A DNA stretch of 64,000 bases from UBA1081 sp045658165 (GTDB taxonomy: Bacteria; Bacillota; Clostridia; Oscillospirales; Acutalibacteraceae): NCBI GenBank assembly GCA_045658165.1, contig JAZOUN010000074.1, forward strand, positions 1 to 64,000, read 5' to 3'. This document shows positions 34,557-42,105 of this stretch, piece after piece (the first letter of the stretch is position 1; the number at the start of each line of letters is the position of its first letter). The translations under genes and the position numbers were made by a program. The notes below the pieces were generated by a model. The model did not search any database and was not told the origin of the DNA. It saw only the letters and a list, made by a program, of their open reading frames with translations.

Positions 34557-35858
34557 TTACATCATATTATATAACAGGTCTGCACCGGAGTCAGACACAG
34601 GAAAAATTTTCACATTTAATTTTGCTGACAATTCGTCAAGTGAAATATCATCAAGAAAGATTTTTTCATCATGCCCTTTAAGCATAACATCTGGAATCAA
34701 AGCTTTATCATAACCGGATAAATCCTTTACCTGATTTATTATGTCTGTTGCAGTTACTAGACCGGCAACAGTTACTGAATGACCGAAAAAGTCATTAACA
34801 ATTGCAAAAACGTCAACAATTTTTTCGGGAAACTTTTTCTTAAAAGCATCTGACAGCTGTTTCATCAGAGGTGAAGCTGCCACACCTGTAATAATTGCAA
34901 CTTTTGAATCGGAAAAAAAGTTTAAATCATCAAGTGCATCCATAAACACGGCTTCACAGTCACGCCACATTCCGACACCGTTAGCAAGCTGTCTGAAATC
35001 ATCATAATATTCATAATCAGGAATTTCTCTCTCAGCCTTGAGATAAAATTCATCAGCCGCATAACAGAAATTTCTGCCGAATTCATCATAATGACATGAA
35101 TTGAATTCATTTATCATATCTATAACTTCTGCCGCACTATTCTTGTCATATCCTTTTAATTCACAAAGACCTTCTCTGTGTTTAGTAAGACCAACAGGAA
35201 CCGCAGCAACGGAAACAATTGACTGCCCGATTTTGGCAAGTTCATTGAGCGAATAAAGAAGCTCTTCACCGTCATTATAACCGGGACAAAGCACAAGCTG
35301 AGCATTGATTTCTATTCCGGCGTCTGCAAGTTTATTAATGTATGATAATACATTTCCTGAATTGGGATTTTTCATCATCCGCACTCTGAGTTCAGGGTTC
35401 ATTGTATGAACTGAAATATTAACAGGTGAAATATGCATCTCAATGAGTCTGTCAATATCTGATTCTGTCATATTTGTTAATGTCACATAATTACCGAAAA
35501 GAAATGATAAACGTGAATCATCGTCTTTGAAATACAGACTTTCACGCATTCCGTGCGGCATCTGATCAATAAAACAAAATATACATTTATTCTTACAAGA
35601 GTGATGTTTATCCATAAGATATGTCTCAAACTCCAGTCCTAATGATTCGGGATCAAGACCGCTTTTGAGACGGTGAGTCACAATTTCGCCTTCAGGACTT
35701 TCAAATGTTATATTAACTCTTTTTGAATTCGCATAAAATCTGTAATCCAAAACATCATTTATTTCATGACCGTTTACAGACAACAAAACATACCCCGCAG
35801 TAATTCCTTTTTTACTGCAGAGTGAATCAGGATTCACATTTTGTATTTTAACAGCCAT
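34557..35858 (-). CDS. DUF512 radical SAM protein with PDZ domain
   Basis: A 433-residue protein with an N-terminal PDZ-like domain (about 1-65: DSLCSKKGITAGYVLLSVNG), a radical SAM core with cluster Cys residues in CKNKCIFCFIDQMPHGM (near 88), and a C-terminal DUF512 domain. Consistently found next to der in Clostridia, and suspected to act in ribosome or tRNA processes, but its substrate is not established. Confidence 0.92.
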   Translation of the reverse strand: MAVKIQNVNPDSLCSKKGITAGYVLLSVNGHEINDVLDYRFYANSKRVNITFESPEGEIVTHRLKSGLDPESLGLEFETYLMDKHHSCKNKCIFCFIDQMPHGMRESLYFKDDDSRLSFLFGNYVTLTNMTESDIDRLIEMHISPVNISVHTMNPELRVRMMKNPNSGNVLSYINKLADAGIEINAQLVLCPGYNDGEELLYSLNELAKIGQSIVSVAAVPVGLTKHREGLCELKGYDKNSAAEVIDMINEFNSCHYDEFGRNFCYAADEFYLKAEREIPDYEYYDDFRQLANGVGMWRDCEAVFMDALDDLNFFSDSKVAIITGVAASPLMKQLSDAFKKKFPEKIVDVFAIVNDFFGHSVTVAGLVTATDIINQVKDLSGYDKALIPDVMLKGHDEKIFLDDISLDELSAKLNVKIFPVSDSGADLLYNMM

Positions 35859-35886
35859 TTAACCACCTGAATTAAACAACACTAAA

Positions 35887-35914
35887 AAGGCGGAAAAGTA
35901 AACCTCTCCGCCTT
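35887..35914 (-). terminator. Terminator after rpmF
   Basis: AAGGCGGA and TCCGCCTT form an 8-bp GC-rich stem with a 12-base loop; on the minus strand a T run follows. Confidence 0.85.
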
Positions 35915-35941
35915 CCTTTAATGTCAAGAAAATAAAGGAAA

Positions 35942-36124
35942 TCAGTCCTCTACGCTGATAACCTGTTTACCATTGTAATAACCACAGCTATCACAAACTC
36001 TGTGTGTTCTCTTGAATTCGCCACACTGAGGACACTTCTGAAGAGCGGGTGCTTCCATCTTCCAAACGCTTGAACGTCTCTTATCTCTTCTTGCGTGAGA
36101 AACTCTTCTTGCGGGTACTGCCAT
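35942..36124 (-). CDS. rpmF: 50S ribosomal protein L32
   Basis: A 60-residue basic protein beginning MAVPARRVSHARRDKRRS, with two Cys pairs (CPQC and CDSC) forming the zinc ribbon version of L32. AGGAGG lies just before the ATG. It follows the yceD-like gene by 28 bases, the standard conserved pairing. Confidence 0.98.
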   Translation of the reverse strand: MAVPARRVSHARRDKRRSSVWKMEAPALQKCPQCGEFKRTHRVCDSCGYYNGKQVISVED

Positions 36125-36152
36125 ATCGAAAACCTCCTAATAATTTACACAA

Positions 36153-36635
36153 TCATTCATCATCATTCAAAAGCTGCTGCAGAGCTGCAAGACGAGGATC
36201 AACAGGTTTCTTACAACCACAGGATTCCTCGTTAAGATCTTTACCGCAATAAGGACAAAGACCTTTACAATCACTCTTACACAAAAATCTTGAGGGCAAA
36301 GAAAGAAAGATATCTTCCAGAACCAATTCGTCAAGATTCAGACTCATGTTTTCAACAACAATGTAATCATCGTTATCTTCATCATTGAGCTGATCAATAA
36401 GAAAGTGATCAACAGATACTTTAAGCTTTTTACTGATGTCCTTTGCACATTTTGCACACTGCGTAGAAACAGTAAAATCTGCCTCTGCCGAAATAGAAAC
36501 AATACCTGTTGAATTTTTCACATAACCTTTTACTGACACGATTGAAGAAATCAGATCGTCTTCAGCGTCAAACTCATATGCAAAATCCTGACGGATATCA
36601 TCATTTTCAAAAAATCGGCGCAGTTCTAAAATCAT
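36153..36635 (-). CDS. YceD/DUF177 protein
   Basis: The DUF177 family (YceD) is needed for proper 23S rRNA accumulation and is nearly always next to rpmF, as here. The 160-residue protein has the CAKCAKDISKKL motif near residue 75 and a Cys-rich C-terminus (CKSDCKGLCPYCGKDLNEES) that may bind zinc. ATG 36635 follows GGAGGA by eight bases. A perfect sigma-A promoter lies upstream. Confidence 0.9.
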   Translation of the reverse strand: MILELRRFFENDDIRQDFAYEFDAEDDLISSIVSVKGYVKNSTGIVSISAEADFTVSTQCAKCAKDISKKLKVSVDHFLIDQLNDEDNDDYIVVENMSLNLDELVLEDIFLSLPSRFLCKSDCKGLCPYCGKDLNEESCGCKKPVDPRLAALQQLLNDDE

Positions 36636-36667
36636 CTGCAAAGTCCTCCATAATACGAACGGATAAT

Positions 36668-36696
36668 ATTATATATTCAAATCAAAAATTTGTCAA
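36668..36696 (-). promoter_or_regulatory. Consensus sigma-A promoter of yceD-rpmF
   Basis: On the minus strand TTGACA (36691-36696), 17-base spacer, TATAAT (36668-36673): an exact consensus. Confidence 0.9.
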
Positions 36697-36754
36697 TATA
36701 TTTTCGGTAAAATATATGCAATTTTTCCGCTCAAATTTTATGAAAAATTTCAAT

Positions 36755-36772
36755 ACGGCAGATTTTTGCCGT
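36755..36772 (-). terminator. Weak terminator after the P-loop gene
   Basis: ACGGCA and TGCCGT form a 6-bp stem with a 6-base loop, seven bases after the P-loop gene stop on the minus strand; a T-rich tail follows after a short gap. Confidence 0.5.
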
Positions 36773-36778
36773 TAAAAA

Positions 36779-37195
36779 TTACTTTAATTCACAAAAATCA
36801 AGAACTGATGCAGGAATATTCTCTGTTTCAGTTGATACTGTAAATGTAAATTTAGTCTCAGCTTCTGCAGAAAGTTTGTTAACTTTTGCAAGGAAAGCTG
36901 CAAGTTCATCCATATCTCTTGAGCCGATGCGGAGTGTTGCATCAACAAGTATATCTGTTATATCATGGTCGCCTGCGCAAAGTCCTGCGAGAAGGCCATA
37001 GAAAGCATCAAAGCCCTGAACACAGTAATAATCAGTGGAAACAAGTCTGACACTTGTTTTAACGTCATATCTGAGTGCATCTTTCTGTTCTACACAAATA
37101 ACATGACCTGCTGAAGCTTTTGCTGCCTCTTCGATGAGAGCGATGAGCTTCTTTGTTTTTCCGCTGCCCTTTGTACCGGTAAGTAATGTAATCAT
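36779..37195 (-). CDS. Small P-loop NTPase-like protein, unknown function
   Basis: A 138-residue protein starting MITLLTGTKGSGKTKKLIAL: the Walker A motif GTKGSGKT is at residues 6-13, and ILVDATLRIGS (near 82) could carry the Walker B Asp. It is short for a P-loop NTPase and has no other motif I recognise. It starts 33 bases after pgi behind an AAGGAG site and so is probably in the pgi transcript. Function unknown. Confidence 0.8.
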   Translation of the reverse strand: MITLLTGTKGSGKTKKLIALIEEAAKASAGHVICVEQKDALRYDVKTSVRLVSTDYYCVQGFDAFYGLLAGLCAGDHDITDILVDATLRIGSRDMDELAAFLAKVNKLSAEAETKFTFTVSTETENIPASVLDFCELK

Positions 37196-37227
37196 TTTGT
37201 TTGTCTCCTTTACATTTATAATAATGG

Positions 37228-38574
37228 TTAACCATTAAGTCTTTTTGAAAGCTCTTCTGCCATCTCTTCATAACCAGGTTTACCGAGGAGAGCAAACATA
37301 TTTTTCTTGTAGCTCTCAACACCGGGCTGATTAAAGGGGTTAACGCCAAGCATATAACCTGAAACTGCACAAGCTTTTTCAAAGAAATAAATGAGATAAC
37401 CTAAATTATACGCATCCATCTTATCAACTTCGAGAACAATATTAGGAACATTTCCGTCAGTATGAGCAAGAATTGTACCCTCAAAAGCCTTTATGTTTAC
37501 ATAAGACAGTGTTTTACCTGCTATAAAATTGAGACCGTCGCTGTTTGCAGCGTCTTCTTCAATTACAATATCATATTTTGATTCATTGAAGATAACAACT
37601 GTTTCAAAAAGCTGTCTCTGACCTTCCTGAACATACTGGCCGAGAGAATGAAGATCTGTTGAGTAAATTGCAGAAGCGGGAAAAATACCTTTATTATCCT
37701 TACCTTCGCTTTCACCGAAAAGCTGTTTGAACCATTCATTCATCATTGTGAAGTCAGGTTCATAGCTCACCATCATTTCAACATTCTTGCCTTTTCCGAG
37801 AAGGATGTTTCTTATTGCTGCATATCTGCAACAATCATTTGAAAGAACATCATCATTTTCATATTCTTTCATTGCGTCATATGCACCGTTCATGAGTGCA
37901 TCAATATCAATACCTGCCGCAGCAATAGGAAGAAGACCTACTGCTGTAAGGACAGAGAATCTGCCGCCGACATCATCGGGAACCACAAATGTTTCGTAGC
38001 CTTCTGCATCAGCCATCTCTTTAAGAGTGCCCTTTGCCTTATCAGTTGTTGCATAAATTCTTTTTGCAGCTTCTTCTTTACCATACTTTTTAATAAGAAG
38101 ATCTTTAAAAAGACGGAATGCAACAGCAGGTTCTGTTGTTGTTCCTGATTTTGAAATAACATTCACTGAGAAATCACAGTTTTTACAGATTTCAAGAACT
38201 TCTGAAATTTCAGTGGGACTTAAAGAATTACCAACAAAGAAAATCTTAGGAGCATCTTTTACAATAACATTGTAATTTTTTGATTTACAGAATTCAATAG
38301 CAGCTCTTGCTCCGAGATAAGATCCTCCGATACCGATTACAACAAATACTTCTGAATCTTTCTTGATTTTTTCTGCTGCAGCTTTGATTCTTGAAAATTC
38401 TGCCTTATCATAATCTTCAGGAAGTGTTAACCATCCGTGAAAATCATTTCCCTCAGCAACTGCTTTCTGAGAATAAAGTTTTTCGTACGCACCTTTTACA
38501 TCATCTTTAACTGCTACAATTTCATTATCAGCAACAAAAGATGAAAGATACCTACAATTGAGTTTAACTGACAT
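37228..38574 (-). CDS. pgi: Glucose-6-phosphate isomerase
   Basis: Interconverts glucose-6-phosphate and fructose-6-phosphate in glycolysis. Two SIS-type sugar-phosphate binding halves; signature blocks VVIGIGGSYLGARAAIEF, VISKSGTTTEPAVAFR, DVGGRFSVLTAVGLLP and the C-terminal NPFNQPGVESYKK. 448 residues, the Gram-positive length. ATG 38574 follows GGAGAGG; the frame extends to 38595. A near-consensus promoter lies upstream. Confidence 0.97.
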   Translation of the reverse strand: MSVKLNCRYLSSFVADNEIVAVKDDVKGAYEKLYSQKAVAEGNDFHGWLTLPEDYDKAEFSRIKAAAEKIKKDSEVFVVIGIGGSYLGARAAIEFCKSKNYNVIVKDAPKIFFVGNSLSPTEISEVLEICKNCDFSVNVISKSGTTTEPAVAFRLFKDLLIKKYGKEEAAKRIYATTDKAKGTLKEMADAEGYETFVVPDDVGGRFSVLTAVGLLPIAAAGIDIDALMNGAYDAMKEYENDDVLSNDCCRYAAIRNILLGKGKNVEMMVSYEPDFTMMNEWFKQLFGESEGKDNKGIFPASAIYSTDLHSLGQYVQEGQRQLFETVVIFNESKYDIVIEEDAANSDGLNFIAGKTLSYVNIKAFEGTILAHTDGNVPNIVLEVDKMDAYNLGYLIYFFEKACAVSGYMLGVNPFNQPGVESYKKNMFALLGKPGYEEMAEELSKRLNG

Positions 38575-38606
38575 ATACGCCTCTCCAACAAACAAATATT
38601 TTGTTC

Positions 38607-38635
38607 ATTATACTATGTTTTGCATGATTTTTCAA
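38607..38635 (-). promoter_or_regulatory. Sigma-A promoter of pgi
   Basis: On the minus strand TTGAAA (38630-38635), 17-base spacer, TATAAT (38607-38612). Confidence 0.85.
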
Positions 38636-38683
38636 TAGAAATTTGATCAAAATAGTGTATTTTTTTTATTAAAATGTGATTTA

Positions 38684-39901
38684 TTATGAAAAAGATGTCA
38701 ACAGTTTCATAATTGCATCAAAAAATGTCAGAGTTCCGACATATTCCGACACTAATATCTCATATTCAGACAACACCTTATCAGAATTTCTCACGACAAT
38801 TTTACCAACCGACTGATCAATTTCTACAGGGGCAGTAACACTTTCCGCAAAACTGACATCAACACTTATTTTTTCCCTTTCGCCTTTATTAATAAGTATA
38901 GGCAACATTTCAGGAATTTTTACTGAAACAGAATCTTTCTTACCGAATAAAACATCAACAGAAATTTCATTTACTTCTGTATCAGGAGTATAAATTTCAT
39001 AATTGGCAAATCCCCAATCAAGAAGATTTTCTGCAGTTGCAAAACGGTCATTACTGTTTTCACTCCCCATAACAACAGCAATAAGCTCCATATTTTCACG
39101 TTCAGCTGTGGCCGAGATACAACACCCCGCTTTTTCCGTTGTACCGGTTTTTAATCCTGTAATACCATTATAAAACCTTACCAGTTTATTTGTATTTACA
39201 AGTTGAGTTTTTCCGTCACGAAGTGAATCCATCCATACTGTTGTATATTCCTTTATAAAGTCATATTTCAACAAAGCCCTCGACATCAGTGCAATATCAT
39301 ATGCTGTTGTAAGATGAGTTTCGGAAGTATCGTCAAGACCTGTACAATTATCAAAATGAGTATTTTCCATCCCTAACTCATCGGCTCTGGCATTCATCAT
39401 TTGGCAGAAAGATAGTTCACTACCAGCAATATACTCACCAAGCAGTGTACAGGCATCATTTGCACTGTAAACACATGTAGCTTTCAGAAGCTCCTCAACG
39501 CTCATTATCTCGCCAGGTTCAAGCCATATCTGAGAACCGCCTTTAGATGCTGCATTTTCACTGCAAGCAACACTGTCTGACAACTTTATTTTTCCTGAGT
39601 CAACTGCCTCACATACAAGCAGAATTGTCATAATTTTAGTGACAGATGCAGGGTAAAGTTTTTCGTTCTCATTTTCCGCATAAAGAACCTTACCTGTTGT
39701 TTTTTCCATCAGTACGACAGAAACTGCATTTGTCACAATCCCGCATTCAATTGCTACTGACTCATCAACAGCTACCGTTTCCTCCGCATAATTGCCGCTT
39801 AAAACTTTTTCATCGGCAACAGATATATATATTCCTCGTCCTGTCAATGCAAATACAATCAACATAATAATGCTTACATATGCTCTGAGCTGTGTTTTCA
39901 T
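38684..39901 (-). CDS. D-alanyl-D-alanine carboxypeptidase (DacF/PBP5 type)
   Basis: A serine carboxypeptidase that trims the terminal D-Ala of peptidoglycan stem peptides. The 405-residue protein has a signal/anchor helix (about 8-24), the SxxK motif in YPASVTKIM, the SxN motif in VYSANDACTLLG and the KTG triad in GLKTGTTEKAG. The C-terminal domain ends in a short amphipathic helix (TFFDAIMKLLTSFS) that probably binds the membrane. ATG 39901 follows AAGGTGTGG; the frame opens further upstream at 39979. DacF, DacB or housekeeping DacA roles cannot be separated. Confidence 0.92.
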   Translation of the reverse strand: MKTQLRAYVSIIMLIVFALTGRGIYISVADEKVLSGNYAEETVAVDESVAIECGIVTNAVSVVLMEKTTGKVLYAENENEKLYPASVTKIMTILLVCEAVDSGKIKLSDSVACSENAASKGGSQIWLEPGEIMSVEELLKATCVYSANDACTLLGEYIAGSELSFCQMMNARADELGMENTHFDNCTGLDDTSETHLTTAYDIALMSRALLKYDFIKEYTTVWMDSLRDGKTQLVNTNKLVRFYNGITGLKTGTTEKAGCCISATAERENMELIAVVMGSENSNDRFATAENLLDWGFANYEIYTPDTEVNEISVDVLFGKKDSVSVKIPEMLPILINKGEREKISVDVSFAESVTAPVEIDQSVGKIVVRNSDKVLSEYEILVSEYVGTLTFFDAIMKLLTSFS

Positions 39902-39968
39902 AATACCACACCTTCCGTTTTGTCCGAAAATCTCATTAAAACTTATGAACTTGTAAAAAATAATATGC

Positions 39969-39997
39969 TTGATTTTCATTACATATAAAGTTATAAT
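39969..39997 (+). promoter_or_regulatory. Sigma-A promoter of mtaB
   Basis: TTGATT (39969-39974), 17-base spacer, TATAAT (39992-39997), 20 bases before the start codon. Confidence 0.75.
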
Positions 39998-40017
39998 TAA
40001 GTATCAGGAGTGATAAA

Positions 40018-41304
40018 ATGAAAGCAGCAATATTCACCCTCGGGTGCAAAGTAAATCAGTATGAATCTCAGGAAATGACCGAAATGCTCAACAAAAACGG
40101 CTATCTTGTTGTAGATTCAAAAGAATCAGCAGATGTATATATTGTAAATTCATGCACTGTTACTGCTGAAGGCAACAGAAAAACAAGACAGGCGGTAAGA
40201 CATTTCAAATCGAAAAACCCTGACGCGGTTGTTGTACTCACGGGCTGCGTTCCTCAGGCATTCCCCGATGAAGCACTTGCCATAACTGAAGCAGATATTA
40301 TACTCGGAAACAAAAGTAACAACAATCTTATAAAATCCCTGAACAATTGGCTTGAAGATAAATCAAAAATAACAGCAATTTCTGAACATAAAAACGATGA
40401 TAAATATAATGGCGGTATCATAACTGATTTTGAAGGCCATACAAGGGCGTTTATCAAAATTCAGGATGGCTGCAACAGGTTCTGTTCATATTGTGCAATT
40501 CCCTACGCAAGAGGTCGTTCACGTTCAAAAAATATTGAAGACATAAAAAAGGAGCTTCAGAATCTTTCAGAAAACGGATTCAAGGAAGTTGTTTTTGTGG
40601 GAATAAATTTATCTGCATACGGACGTGATATAGGATTATCTCTTACAGATGCCGTATATGCAGCAGAAAACACACCCGGGATAGAAAGAACACGACTCGG
40701 CTCACTTGAACCCGACCATATTTCAGACGAAATGATTGAATCATTTGCATCTTGTAAAAAATTCTGTCCCCAGTTTCACATCTCACTCCAGAGCGGCTGC
40801 GACACTGTTTTAAAAAGAATGAACAGACACTATAATGCAACTGAATACAGACAGCTTACAGAAAAATTAAGAGCTGCTTTTGAAGATACATCAATAACAA
40901 CTGACATTATTGCAGGTTTTCCCGGGGAAACAGAAGAAGAATTCAATGAAACAATTGACTTCGTAAAACAGATCGAATTTGATAAAGTTCATGTATTCCC
41001 ATATTCAATCAGAGAAGGTACAAAAGCTGCTAAAATGTGCGGACATCTTCAGAATTCCGAAAAAAGCAGACGCGCACTTCAGTTAAGTGCCGTATGTGAA
41101 GGTATACGCAAAGAAAACTTCAGAAAAAATAAAGAAAAGGAATTCTCTGTACTTTTTGAAACACCGAAAAACGGTTGGCAGATCGGTTACACAAAAAACT
41201 ATATACCGGTTAAAGTAAAAACAGATACAGATATGTCAGGAAAAATAGCCAATGTTATGATAACAGACACTAACGATGACTGTTGCATAGGTGAACTTAT
41301 CTGA
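40018..41304 (+). CDS. mtaB: tRNA threonylcarbamoyladenosine methylthiotransferase MtaB
   Basis: A radical SAM methylthiotransferase that converts t6A37 to ms2t6A37 in ANN-decoding tRNAs. The N-terminal domain starts FTLGCKVNQYESQEM, whose KVNQYE distinguishes MtaB from MiaB; the radical SAM cluster is in CNRFCSYCAIPYARG near residue 156; a TRAM-like domain ends the protein. 428 residues. AGGAGTGAT precedes the ATG. Not adjacent to dnaK or rsmE as in some Firmicutes. Confidence 0.95.
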   Translation: MKAAIFTLGCKVNQYESQEMTEMLNKNGYLVVDSKESADVYIVNSCTVTAEGNRKTRQAVRHFKSKNPDAVVVLTGCVPQAFPDEALAITEADIILGNKSNNNLIKSLNNWLEDKSKITAISEHKNDDKYNGGIITDFEGHTRAFIKIQDGCNRFCSYCAIPYARGRSRSKNIEDIKKELQNLSENGFKEVVFVGINLSAYGRDIGLSLTDAVYAAENTPGIERTRLGSLEPDHISDEMIESFASCKKFCPQFHISLQSGCDTVLKRMNRHYNATEYRQLTEKLRAAFEDTSITTDIIAGFPGETEEEFNETIDFVKQIEFDKVHVFPYSIREGTKAAKMCGHLQNSEKSRRALQLSAVCEGIRKENFRKNKEKEFSVLFETPKNGWQIGYTKNYIPVKVKTDTDMSGKIANVMITDTNDDCCIGELI

Positions 41305-41348
41305 TATCTTTATTTTTTCTTAATAATTTTATTACTAATATTTAAAGA

Positions 41349-41381
41349 GACCGTGTTATTATTAAAACACGGTCAAATTTT
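41349..41381 (+). terminator. Rho-independent terminator
   Basis: GACCGTGTT and AACACGGTC form a 9-bp stem with an 8-base loop, followed by AAATTTTT; it separates mtaB from the two-component genes. Confidence 0.8.
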
Positions 41382-41415
41382 TCTGATACAACAATACATA
41401 TACGGAGATGATTTT

Positions 41416-42105
41416 ATGTATCGTGTTTTAATCTGCGATGATGATGAAGCAATTCTCGATTCGGTTGAAATTTATTTAAAAGCTGAAGGATACGATATTC
41501 TGAAAGCGGCAGATGGCATTGAAGCTCTTGATATCATAAACAAAAATGAAATTCATTGCATGGTACTCGACATTATGATGCCGCGGCTGGACGGACTTAA
41601 AACAACTGTAAAAATCAGAGAAAAGTATAACTTCCCTATCATCCTTCTTTCTGCAAAAAGTGAAGATACCGACAAAATAACAGGTCTTGGATTCGGAGCT
41701 GACGATTATGTCACAAAACCTTTTAATCCTCTTGAACTTGTTGCAAGAGTAAAGTCACAGATAAGACGATACAGTTCATTAGGAAGTATGCAAAAGACCG
41801 ATAATATGCTCATTACAGGCGGTCTCACTCTGAACAGAGACAGTAAAGAGGTGACTGTTGACGGTGATGCTGTGAAACTAACAGCGAGAGAATACAATAT
41901 TCTTGAGTATCTGATGACAAACATGGGAAGAGTTTTATCAAGCACTCAAATATATGAGGCTGTCTGGAATGAGGTTGCTTTTCAGACTGAAAAAACAGTA
42001 ACCGTACATATCCGAAATATCAGAGAAAAGATCGAAATTAATCCTAAAGAGCCGAAATATTTAAAGGTGGTGTGGGGACTTGGATACAAAATCGATAAAA
42101 TTTAA
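41416..42105 (+). CDS. OmpR-family response regulator
   Basis: A 229-residue regulator: receiver domain (1-118) with acidic pocket CDDDE, phospho-acceptor Asp in HCMVLDIMMPRLDG near residue 52, and Lys in VTKPFNPLEL; then a winged-helix DNA-binding domain (about 133-229: LTAREYNILEYLM and VTVHIRNIREKI). ATG 41416 follows GGAGATG; the frame extends to 41353. It overlaps the start of the sensor kinase by 26 bases. Target genes are not known. Confidence 0.95.
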   Translation: MYRVLICDDDEAILDSVEIYLKAEGYDILKAADGIEALDIINKNEIHCMVLDIMMPRLDGLKTTVKIREKYNFPIILLSAKSEDTDKITGLGFGADDYVTKPFNPLELVARVKSQIRRYSSLGSMQKTDNMLITGGLTLNRDSKEVTVDGDAVKLTAREYNILEYLMTNMGRVLSSTQIYEAVWNEVAFQTEKTVTVHIRNIREKIEINPKEPKYLKVVWGLGYKIDKI

